Below, in pieces: positions 11,001-23,000 of a stretch of 64,000 bases of DNA. This stretch comes from Rhynchonema sp. JSB1_4 (Eukaryota; Nematoda; Chromadorea; Monhysterida; Xyalidae). The translations under genes and the position numbers were made by a program. The notes under the pieces are model-generated. The model did not search any database and had not been told where the DNA came from. It saw nothing but the letters and a program-made list of their open reading frames with translations. Position 1 is the first letter of the stretch. Every line of letters starts with the position of its first letter. Location: positions 1-64,000 of the forward strand of contig JASAMV010000646.1 in NCBI GenBank assembly GCA_030248065.1, in the 5' to 3' direction.

Positions 11001-13978
11001 AGCGTGTGTGGGTACGGGTGCAGTGTTACACCACCACCACGTACATTACAGTATGCAGCAAGTTTAGTTGCACTAGCGGCTTTTGGAATAACCCTACCAA
11101 ATAAGGAGTGAACATGCCAGTGCCATAGCTATGGCACACTGATGAGCACATTGGGCCCGAACCAAGAAACTCGATGCGTTGCTTTTTTCCTGCCCTGAAA
11201 GAGTAACAAAAATACACACGCGTTAATGAGTGTGAGTTAGGAACAATCTTCCGTCTTTTCTTTTGCTTGGAACGAGCCCGTAGATTGTGGTGGCCTTGCC
11301 CGCGTTCAAAAACTACAGATGAAGCTTTCCCGATAAGTGGCGCTGTGCCTAAGTTGTTTTGCCATGTTGCTTGCGTTCGCGTTGTGTTACTGTGCCGGTG
11401 ACAGCGATGACATTTCGTAATACTGACCACCAACTGATGTATTGTCGGTGTGAGCTGGTAACCGGTTAGGTTGCAAAACAGTGCAACCCTTATTGTTGAA
11501 AAGTGCGAGTCGAAGCTGCATAGGTAGCCTGCAAACGCATAAAAACTGCATATACTTCACTGTCACCTATACCTGAACCTATAAGCTGGAGCTTCTGAAA
11601 CTAAGAGTGCCCCCTGCAGGGTACACCACACCCTATGGTTGCACAGTTGGGTGAGGCAGAATGCGTAAAACGATGACAACACAAAGCGAAGCTGCTGTCT
11701 CCGTACTTTTCGTCTTGCCTGCTTCAAACCACACGCTTTGAACAGACCAACCAAACTTCAACTGCTGAACATGTGAGGTGAGGAGTATATCAGCGTCGCT
11801 CCCATCAGTTGCCTGGATGCATCACACTGCTGCAACTTTACAACGACACAAAACACAAGAAGCGCTGTTGGTAATGCAATAAAACGCAAAAGAAACGGAC
11901 CCCAGCCTGCGGCAGGCAGCTTTTGCTCCATAACATGGTACACACTTGGTGAAAGTAAAAGTTGAAAGCTGCACGCGACTACGCTTGCCGCCTGGCTGGT
12001 TTTCGAGGCCCCTATGTAGGCCGTTGCTCATCTCAATCAACAGTCATCTAGCACTGGTTGACGAGCTTGGGTACTGGTGCATTTGGCGTACCCACTGGGC
12101 CTGTTGCAGGGGTCCAGGCAGGCTCTGGCTAGCACTTTACATAAGGTATATGTTATGCTTGGCTCAAATAGGCGAATACACGCCAGCTATAAAGGCATGG
12201 GCTTTGTAACTGCATGGTTAGTTACTCCAAAGTCACCAATGCCCATAATTACATAATACGTTGTGTAATTCAAGCTTGTGAACGCACCCGCTGTGAGTGT
12301 TACCCGCCACCAAGTTTACAGTGACTTTTCTGCTGCAATCGTCAAACGCGCAGGAAAAGCGGTCGGGCGGGCGCTTTTTGTTCACATAAAATTTTGGTGC
12401 GATTGACGCCGGAGCTTGTGTGAGTTCGGGTTTTCAAGTGAACCTGTGACAAGATATTTTTACGGATAAAATTTTATTGGCAGATTTTATATGTTCTGCA
12501 TGAGAAGTTTTCGTGACATATATCAGCTGTCTTCGGAAAATAGACTTGAGATGACTCAATAGCTTGCCAACCTCAATATCACGGGGCACACAAAGCGTCA
12601 GTTTTCTTCAACTTCGCCTATCTCGCAATAATATTCTAATAAGCCATCTCTGCGACGCCGAAAGTCCATAAACGCTTTCACAGATGTGCCCGTTAAGACT
12701 AAACAGCCCCTTCGCTTTGTGCGCATCGACCCTTGATTCTACCTGAAGCGACTGCATCCATGTGCGTGCAAAGCGGAAAGCACACCAGAACTTTTGTTCG
12801 CAAGAAGACAGAACGGTTCCTTTTCAGCGCTCGACGCAGCGCTTTTTGTTTTCGATGCTGGCTCCCTCCAGACTTTTTGTTTTTAGTGAGCTCTCGCTCA
12901 ACAAAATATGCAGTCAACTGAGCAACTTCAGAACTTTTTTCTCGCCGCCGCTAACCCCGAAAACTTAAAATTTCAAATGTATATACACTGAAGACTACAA
13001 TGTTTCGGGTGACCGGTGTGAAAAGACAACCAGCGGCTAATAGATGCAACGGACTTTCTTCCTTTCTCGTTGTAAAAAGTTACCTTTTTCGCACTGAGTA
13101 TGACTAACGTCCCAGAGACTTCTTTGAACTTGTTTTGTCAAGGAAGACAATTTGCCGAGATAGCGATCTGCTTGTTCTAGGAAGTTCCTAGACAGCTTGA
13201 GCATAGTTTGAAAATTTCTGCTCCTTAATCACCCGTACCTGACTGACCTGAGAACCTTCACACGCAACCTTTTTCCGCAGCCCAAGCCTAACGCGCATTC
13301 CCCCTTTCAATTTCAGGGAGTGTTGTCCCCCTTCGCTCGGTGTCGGTGTATGCGCGTGCGAGGATCGCGTAACACGACCTTTCTCGAAAAACAACAACCT
13401 CTGACGGGTGCTAAGTGCTTCAAACGATCGTTAACTTCTTTTGGGAAGCACGCCCACCCCCGTTTCCAATTGCGTGTTTGTTTGTGTTTGTCTTCTTGCT
13501 CTCTCACTCAGTCGTCAAGTAACATTCGCTGTGTGCGCGCAACGGGAATTTTTGTTCTTTCTGGACCAGAGAGGCGGCTGTAGTCTGGTGCAACCCTTAA
13601 AAATATACAGAATTAGTCATCATCAAAATTAGTTACAATATCAACTAGATCATACCAAGTTTGCTACACCGTCTGCTGAACAAAAAAGCGCGACACAATT
13701 TTAATCATAAAAACGACCAGCTCTGAACGGTTTGGAGATAAACCGGACAAAACTTGAATCAACATTCTATCGGCCTTGCAAAATCAGGCCTCTACATACT
13801 TACCGAACTGGACTCTCCACAACAACATCACCGAATACAGTGAAACATCAGTCAGCGAGACATTCGGTGTCTCGTTGAATAAACGACGAACGCGAATTAA
13901 ATCGTAATTCTCCGGATACTCGGAGAATCGATCGATCTAAAATAATCGATAAATACACTGATTGTTTGACAACACACG
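11001..13978. other. Intergenic region upstream of RyR exon 1a
   Basis: About 3 kb without a recognised gene, tRNA or delimited repeat. Open frames on both strands are short and unlike any family I know. The last few hundred bases must include the promoter and 5' UTR of RyR isoform a. The sequence just before the ATG is AT-rich with repeated ATCGAT (13925-13950), and a TGAAACATC motif lies at 13841-13849, 138 bases upstream of the ATG. Core promoter elements cannot be placed by eye. Confidence 0.5.
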
Positions 13979-14032
13979 ATGGGTGACGAAGAGCCACAGA
14001 CGGCGCAGGATGATGTTTCATTCTTACGAACG
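13979..14032 (+). CDS. RyR: RyR exon 1a (isoform a start)
   Basis: The ATG at 13979 opens 18 codons, [18 protein letters not shown], ending at a GTGAGC donor in phase 0. DDVSFLRT is the conserved RyR N-terminus of invertebrates, which normally continues with (E/G)D-V-x-x-SC, exactly as exon 2 does (GDIVGMSC). This start is therefore secure. A GATGTTTCA motif is embedded in the codons for D-V-S. The intron that follows runs 10.3 kb to exon 2 and contains exon 1b, several mobile elements and a possible nested gene. Confidence 0.93.
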
Positions 14033-17000
14033 GTGAGCGAGATTTCATACGCTATGTATACACATGTTGACGGTTGTGTTGTTGCGTATCCGTATCGGGT
14101 CACTAATCCGACTATATACCAGACAAATTATCGCCAGGCGTGGTGGGTCTGATGTTCAGTTTTGATAACAGGATCAGCTTGCAGCTGCATACAAATCGCC
14201 TTGGCTAAATCCGCAAGAGGAAATTTTCAATCATCTGTTATAAAAGTCTCCAGCACTCTACTTGAAGCAAACTTTTTTTGCGCCAGCTATTTAGTACTGT
14301 ACACATTTTTCTATGACACCTTGACATCTTTCTGTGAAAACACCTTTGCCCCGATGTGGCTCCCACCCCACAGTGTATATCTGTGTGAGTTCAACAATAA
14401 TGTATCCCATAACACTGTTTTGTATGGGACGGGATTTACTGCACATTTACCTAGATTGTTTTTCACCGCATCAGCGATGGTGTGTTCAGAGGCTTTGCTA
14501 ACTTACCGCAGCAAATAGAGTTTCGCACATGCCTGTTATCCGGCTTCAATGGCAAGTTCGCGGGAAACATTTCATTTGTGTATACCAGATTTTGGGCCAC
14601 AAAAAGGTTATACGAGCTGCGCGCGCCGTGTTTTATGACACGTTTATCTCTGTTTTCGCGCGTTTTAGTCATTTTTTGGGTTCCGATTCTTTTTTCAATT
14701 CAACCGCCCATTATCTACGTATGTATGTCACACCATACACGCAACGCACCCAATATTGAACACTTCGGGATAGGTGATAGATTTTAGAGGTGTCTGTTTG
14801 CACTTTGCCAATCAAAGTTATAAAACAGCACGTGCGTGGTTTCGGTGAAAAAGTACAAGATTTCGTGTCATACCGCTTGTAGAATTCAACCAATGCCCTC
14901 CCTAACTCCATTTCAATGTCTCGGATTTGCTGTATCATAGAAGCCGGCTATTCGATTTCCCTTCGGGCCTCGTGTTTGTGTCTGAAAATTCACCATCCTT
15001 GGTCCATCGATAATCAGCAGGGACTCTGAACCAGATCTCAAACTCATGTTTTCGTTGACAGATACTAAATGCTGATGTATGTATATGTGTGCAACCATGC
15101 TGTTGTTTATGTGTCCGGTGATAAAAAAGAAAGTTCGATACCAAACCGAGTCAAGAACTTGTATCATACCCGAGCTTTGAAAAATACTGGCCGCAATGTT
15201 TTATTGCAATTTTGCATATTTTGTAGCATTTTGTGCCTTAGTTTTTGCATATTTGCATATTTTTCTCTTTTCCATTTTTAAATTCCCACTGCCTTCAAAG
15301 CTGGGAAGCGGAACTTCTTTCCGACTCCAGGTTATAGTTTTGGGAGTTGGGGTGTACAACCTCAGTTTCCTACCTTACTTGGTTACTCATCGCAACAATC
15401 GTGTGCGTGCAAGAATCTCCGGCAGGAAGCCGTCTTTGACAGCGGAATAAAGCATTTTCCTCTAAGAGTTCAGCAAACGACCCATAAAAAACGCAACCAG
15501 ACGTGCATGTCTTACACATGCATGAAAACCCAAAGCGGCGAATCATGGTGTACCACGAATAGTTTTTGTGCGTAAAATCTTGCTTCAGCTGACTTTTTGT
15601 GGTTACTATTATGATCGTGCAGTCATGCTTCGCTATAATATGCCATGCAACAAACCTGTGATAAAAAGTGTAAGGCCGCTCTCTGACAAACGCGAAAAGC
15701 GAAAAGCAAAAAGTTCAGCACAACAGCAACTCCTTAACCACGGGCCTAAACCACAGTGATGCTCAAACAAAATGTTTCAGAGGCTGTTTGGCGTGCGCTG
15801 TGGATGATGACTACGCTGAAAAACTTTTTGCTTTTTGCTTTTGTCAGAGAGCGGCCTAGCGTGGAATTATAGTCGGGCTGGCGACCCGTACCGCGCGCGC
15901 GTGTTTGCACGCATGCGGGTGTGAAAGAGTCGAAATTTGTTTATAATAGACACGTTTAGAACAATATCCCGTTATCACACTTCCAAATTAGTGGATATGA
16001 TACGTAAATATTCGAGTGGTCGCCGCGCTCAAAAAATGGTCGCTGCGCCCAAAATTTCCGAAGTTGAAAAATTTGAGCTTTTTTGGCAAATTTTCAAAGT
16101 TTCAGTTTTGACTATAAATGATGTTTAAACGTTGCACAGAATCATTTGAAGCTCATAAAAGCCATGAGCTGTTGACTTCCACACACTACGCATGAGCTAC
16201 AGCATCTTCATCCATCAAAGTGGTCGAGGCTCTGGTCGCGCCCAACATAGAAATTGTTTGGTTTCTTCACGTGTATTTGAAAAAATTTTTTTGTTCAACG
16301 TGGGACCTGTCATGTAAACGCCTAAACATTCCAAAAAATAAAAACAGTGACGCGGCGTGCATCCTCCTGGGAAAATGATAGCATCCGAGCAACTATAATT
16401 CCATCTTAATCAGACCATACCATAAATTATATACTGTAGATGCAAATCTGTGATAAAACCATAGATTATCTTCCGGTGAATCATCATCAGCCAAGCTATA
16501 TTTTGCCGGCCACGCATTCACATATATGACACACTTCAAGTGTTTTTGCCTGCCTGGAACAACACTCAACTTGCACGCTTTGTGCCATATGCACATGCCG
16601 AAAAGTAACTTTTCCCAGCGGTACACAGTGCATGCGTGTGAGCTGGCTGTTCATATATCGTGGGTGAAACATCAGCTACAGTATACGGTCGCTGCCTTAT
16701 GTCTCTATCTGGATCGTCCAGCACCTGATGTCTCATCTGGTCTATATAAACGGCCTGCTGCTGCATCATCTCCATTGGAAGTTACTTTTGCGGCCATACT
16801 GTGTGCGTGCTCTCGCACCCGTTTACAAAATGACGCTGCATGTCTACGCTGCCACGAATCTGTTTGAGCCTGTTTGTCGTTTGTGCCCATAATGCATCCA
16901 CGACATCGATGCCCTTGCCTGATGTTTCACAGTGGCCAGTGGGGTCTGATAAATAATCCCTCTCAACTTTGGCTCATTTTACCCAGCCAGTACTGTGGTA

Positions 17001-20000
17001 CTTACTGTGACACTTGACCAAAACCCCTTCATAGTGCAGTGCTTGCCCGCAAATGACTATATCGAAACAAACTGTGGTGTTGTTCCTCGCCATACATGTG
17101 TGAGTACCGCACTGTTACGAGCGCATTTTAACAGCTTTTTCGGGCCGCCGGCGGTGTTTTTTTGTCGGCAACATGGTTTGCCTCTCTTTAAATGGGGGAC
17201 AAGTAGCTGTCTTTTTGCCGCCGTCACTCAGCGTGTGCGAAACAAATCCGACTCTCGCTTTTGTGTGACATTTTTTGCTGTTTGTTGTTGTTGCTGTATT
17301 TCAGGTCCACCCTAAGGACCAAATGGGCAGCTTCAACCACGGTTGGGCAAAAAAACGACGGCGTTTTTTCTTAAAAAAACGACGTTTTTAAAAAAAACGT
17401 CAGGGTCGTTTTTCGTTTTTTTAAATTCTGAATTTCCTTGATTTCCCTGATTTTTCAGGGAAAGCACCCTGATTTTCAAGGAAAATCATTTTTTTGTTCC
17501 ATTTTTTTCAAAAAAATTTCGACCAATTTTTACTTTGTCGAGGTACGTCGATATACGGAGTTTGACTTTCAATGATGACCCCGGCCAAAGTTGGTCCCAT
17601 GATGCGGGTCTGATATGGGATGTTAACAACTCGCTAGAAAAGGGTTGAAACCCGTTTATTTTGCCTCAGAACACATAGAATTACTTCATTTAACCACGTT
17701 TCTTCCCAACATGAGTGTTTTCCAACTTTTTTGGGGCATATTTCGGTCATCTGGGCGTTTTTTTTAAAAAGCGAATTTTTGAAAAAAAACGTTTTTTGCC
17801 CAACCCTGGCTTCAACCGTCCAGAGACGTTGTGATCGGCGGAAAGAAAATCCGTTGAAAACCAATAGTCTCGGCCGAGCAATAAATAACCGTCATCTCAA
17901 CGGTCTGCCTGGTCCAGTCTATGATTTCAACGTTCACACACGATGTGAAACATCACTGCCCAATGCGCTTTATGCCTTTATTCTGATCACATATAACTGT
18001 AGACCAGTAGTTTACCAATGATGTATCACAGACCGTGTATAAGACAACTACTCAAACCCCGAACTTAAGCATGCACTAGGACTAGAACGACTCCACAGTC
18101 TATGGTCCCCAGGACTTCAAAAAAGCAAAGGCTTGCCAATGCGCGATGGAGGAAATGCAACGAAACTCTGTCAAGCTCCTGTACACAGTGGGGCCGGAGC
18201 TGGAACGGTTTTCAACCCTTACACACGGTTTTTTGTGCACAGTATCTGGCGGAAGTCGCTGCGGTGCCACCCCGGCGACCAGCTGGTGAGGGTGAGTTGT
18301 CAAAATAATCTCCTGCGGCACCGCCACTCTGATTAAATGACAGTTTCACCTGGATTGCCATTGTATTTTATTGACTGTGAGTGTTATTCATGGTGCTCGG
18401 GAGATCATGCTGTTCCCAAATGCGGACCGTTTCCCAATTTTTCGACAAAATATATATGTGATCAGCGTTCTGAGCTGTTGGTATGATCACTTGAGCAGCA
18501 AATGCACTCTATAAAACAGATACATAGAAACCCTCAAACAGACTGAATGTCAAAAGTTTAGAGGTTGATGTTTCAAAACCGCGTTTGTTGTTCGGCACCA
18601 CGCTGCTGCACTGCACACAAACACCATCGGCGCGGCGGCCGCGATTGTCCCGCCCCGCCCCGCGGTGCCCGCTCTCGAGGAACCAAAAACCGCCGCCGGG
18701 CCCACTGTGAACAAGCCTTCAATTGTCCTGCGCTGATTATTACAATTACTCATCGCTAGTGCGTTTTTACTGCCCGCGGCCAAACTTGTTGTGTCACGCA
18801 CGCGAACGGTCGATTCATTATGTTGTTACATGATGCTTCATGTGCACCAAAGCATACACGCCCATCTGCTTCTTGTCAAAATCATATTTGCGTGCCGCAA
18901 GATAGACTCAGAAAGAATCCGCGGAATTCTCGGAATGACATATGCACAAAAGCGATTGGATGTGCTTCAACCTGAATCGATGCGGCCAAAATGTGTAATG
19001 GAATTCGAGAATTCGACGTGATGCAACAAAAATGATTTTACATGTCATGTACAATATGCGCATCATGGTATATTATTATGAGAACTGCGGTACAGAGTCC
19101 TCCTCACCCGCAGCAAGGACACAGGACCCTTACCTAGTGCATACGCTGCGCCTGTATTATTGTGCATGAGTCTGACTTTGATTGTTTCATCCTGAAAAGA
19201 TGATTATTCGCGCAATCTTCCATCTGATCGGCAAACACAATCTGGGCCCGAGGTGTTTTCAATGTTTGTTTCTGTTTGAATAGTGCGCCGCTCGGCGGGA
19301 TTTCAATTTGGTCACTGGGACACGCACAGCGCGCAGGTCAAACAAAATAATGACGGCGCGTTCATTCACGCCCACCAGTACCATGGTCATCGAACAGCTT
19401 TTTTTAATTTCTACATTCATTCAACTGAGGACTAAACGAGGCAGTGAGACAAAGCTGTGGTCATTGCACCGTAGGTTTGTCTATGAAGTCAAAAGATAAC
19501 CTTCCCAGTTATATCCACAGGCACGACGACGAACCAGGAAGGCAGGAACACAAACCGCACACAGCGCACGGAGCAGCAGGAGCTAATCGGAGCTAGCATG
19601 GTAATGCTAAGCGACATATGGTTGATTCCTTATATTGCGTGAGTTGAAAAATTTAAACTCACGCCATTTTCACAAGACTTAACTTGAGAAGCCCAAACTT
19701 GCACACAACTTGTACGGCGTGGACTTCTAGGTCCACACAAAATTTCATTCCGCTGCGTGCCCACTCGCGCGATCGCGGGCAAGATACAGTTGAAATTTTT
19801 GTAAAAACGTTCTTTCCCTTTTTTTTTTCCACAAAAAACTAGTCAGGGCCCAGACGTTACTGAACACCAGAAATGTTAATATCGCATATAGGGTTTTCGC
19901 ACACGAGAAACACGATGGTGCTATCGCTGACTTCGTAACTCCACGACTGAGACCGGTTCCAGACCATGACCACGACTTTTTGTATGTAAAGTGTGCTTCC

Positions 20001-23000
20001 CGAAGTAAAATTTCGCCGAAAAGTTGGGTTACCAGAACTATTAAAGTTGTTTATGTGGTTTTCGCACTCGAGAAACACGGTGGTGCTATCGCCGAGTTCG
20101 TAACTTTTAGTATGAACGGTTCCAGACCATGACTTTTTGTACAGAAAGTATGGTTCTAAAGCCAAAATCAGCGGTTATATGTGTTTTTAATCGTTGTTAC
20201 GTCAAACATATATTAATTCCAATTGGTTAAATGTTTTTCAGCTCAAAAAGAGCCATAATGGACGCTCAGACACACACAACAATGCATTAGTGCACGCTAC
20301 GCAGTTGCCTGATTGATAAAGCGCACAATGTATTACCCACAACACACAGCCAGCCAGCCAGCACACACACACAGGCAGGCAGCCAGCACACACACACACA
20401 CAGGCAGCCAGCACAACAGGCAATGCAGCAATGCACGCGTAGTTACATATGTAGTAAAGCTTGTGAAGGAGATTGGCGAAGCGATGTCCGAGCGGTATAA
20501 CGCGCAGCACTGAAGATGAAAGGCCGCGGGTTCAAGCATTCACGCGCGCAGCTAACTTTGTTTTATCTTACTAACTTTTAATGAATTCTGGGTAACGTTT
20601 TTCAGTTTTTTTCGTGTTTTTATTTGAGATTAATTATTAAGCACAGGTGCGGTTCGCAGTTTATGCGCTGTGATGTCATTCATGATAAAATACCCACAAG
20701 ATATCAACTTGTTAATTAAAATTGCTGTTGCTCTCTAACATTCGAAGCTTTTTCCGCATGTATAATTTGACTTTCGTGGGAAAGTTAAATAGTAGTTTTT
20801 ACGTAACATTGAATCCAAGATCAGATGCAGCGGCCAACACCAAAGCAATCTGGAGACTGATGTTTGACACTTATTTCGTTGCTGAAGCTGAAGGGACAGG
20901 TTGCATGGAAGTTCATTGCACAGCTTTGCTTGGTACTAAACCAACAAGTGCCATTCTCTGAGACGATGCGCAATCAGTGCGCTATAAATGATGGTACCTA
21001 GGGTGTCAAATACATACCTGGCGGTAAATTAAAAAAAAATAAATAACTTGACAAGTTACCATGTTCCTCAAAAGCATGGACATGCGCGTGGGGCACTGCG
21101 TTGGTTTTGTTTCAGTGGTGGGTGAAGACGCAGACACAAGCGTGTCTCCATTGTTAGAACCCCATAGTGAAATCGAAACACAAAATTGGCCTTATGTCAC
21201 GATAACCACCGACTCATATATCCTGCCAAAAAGTACAGCATCCTTAAACTAACCCCCACACCTCATTGCGCTCATGTGCGTTGATTACTTGAGAAAAGTC
21301 TGATGGTCGACATTTTCTTAGTTAGAACCATTGCTTGCCGGAACTGAAAACTTTCTGTGGCTGATTTATCCCGGGTTCTCTGTTTGGCGCTTGCGCGATA
21401 TAAAAGAACGACACAAGAAAGAAAAATGCCCCAAGGGGCATAAAAGAAATATGGTTCCGTCCCTGGCTGACTAGCATAAAAGAACGATACTAGCTTGCAC
21501 CACTTTGCTGATGTTTCATTAGGCACTGGAATAAACGTAAGTGTGTTCTGAGCTGTTTGATACCGAAACAGTAGACATTGAACCATATTCCCGGCGCGAA
21601 CTCTTTTGAATCAACACCCAGCCGATATCGAAACTTTCGTGCAAACACACATATTTAGGCAACTGTTTCTTCTTTTCAACCTCACGACGGTAACTGTGCA
21701 GTCTTCGGCTGCGCACGATGGTTCAACAAGGAGAGAAATAAAGAGAATATTGCAATGTTTCAATATCTCCGTGCCCTGTGTCTCTGGTGGCAAGACAGCA
21801 CGCGCCGGGAATATGGTTCAATGTCTACTGTTTCGGTATCAAACAGCTCAGAACACACTTACGTTTATTCCAGTGCCTAATGAAACATCAGCAAAGTGGT
21901 GCAAGCTAGTATCGTTCTTTTATGCCAGTCAGCCAGGGAACCATATTTCTTTTATGCCCCTTGGGGCATTTTTCTTTCTTGTATATGTATACTTATTCAT
22001 TCAAAAAAACCTGCGCAATTCATTCTCATTGATGAAAAAACAAAGAACATAGAATTATGCATATACTGCATACAAACAAATAAAGCAGGGAGGGATTTCA
22101 CCATGGCATCTCACGTTTCATATACACTTCCCAACGCACGCACTTCCTTTATTCTCAGCAGCTCATAAACTCGTGTGCGTGAAGCTTGACATGCCGCACC
22201 ATCCAGGACCTGCCAAAAATAACTTCGAGTTCTTAGCGTTCCACAATTTGTACTCAAATTTCATGGAGCGTTGGTAGGGTCATTTTGTCAGTTCTCGTTC
22301 CAAATAGTGGGGAGCGCCAATAATTCATTCAAGTCGTCTCCGTTGCTCGGTTTCCACGGCACTTTTTCTTTCGCGTACGCCGTACGCCACACAACCAGAC
22401 TTGTGCGCGCATGTGGCCAAGCGAACTTTTTTATATGAAAGAACTACAACAATGTGCATGTGTATCAGTAGCTCGATCATAGTATATACATACATTCGAA
22501 AACCTGGTGAAAGATTCTTGGGTGTGTACAATATGGGACGGCTTTCTGCTATATGCAGGAAATCTTGAGCTTAAAGTCATTCTGGCGTAGATTCGCGAAA
22601 TTGACCCGAATCCGAGCGGTGATAAAAATTCCACGGTATACCATACGTCGTTCAATGATATTATTTTTAGAACCAAGTGTGTTTTTCCTTACATATTCAC
22701 TGCATGAAAGTTCCATGAAGTTTTTTCAACACCTTAGGCTATAATAGTGGCGCAGGCTTCTATATTTCATTCAAGTGCCATGTGAGCTGCGTCACGTATC
22801 ACGCATACTGTATGTAAATACCTATGTACTGTATTTATACTGGATGTTTGGAACGTTTTTGTGTGTTTTGTTTGGAATCAGTGTGCTAATGGTCAGCTCT
22901 ATATAATGTACACTCTCGAAGCACGTTGAAAGTTTCATCAGAGGTCGCTTCACAGAGCTACAATACAGTGTGTACATTGGGTTGACTCGGAGCCATGCTG

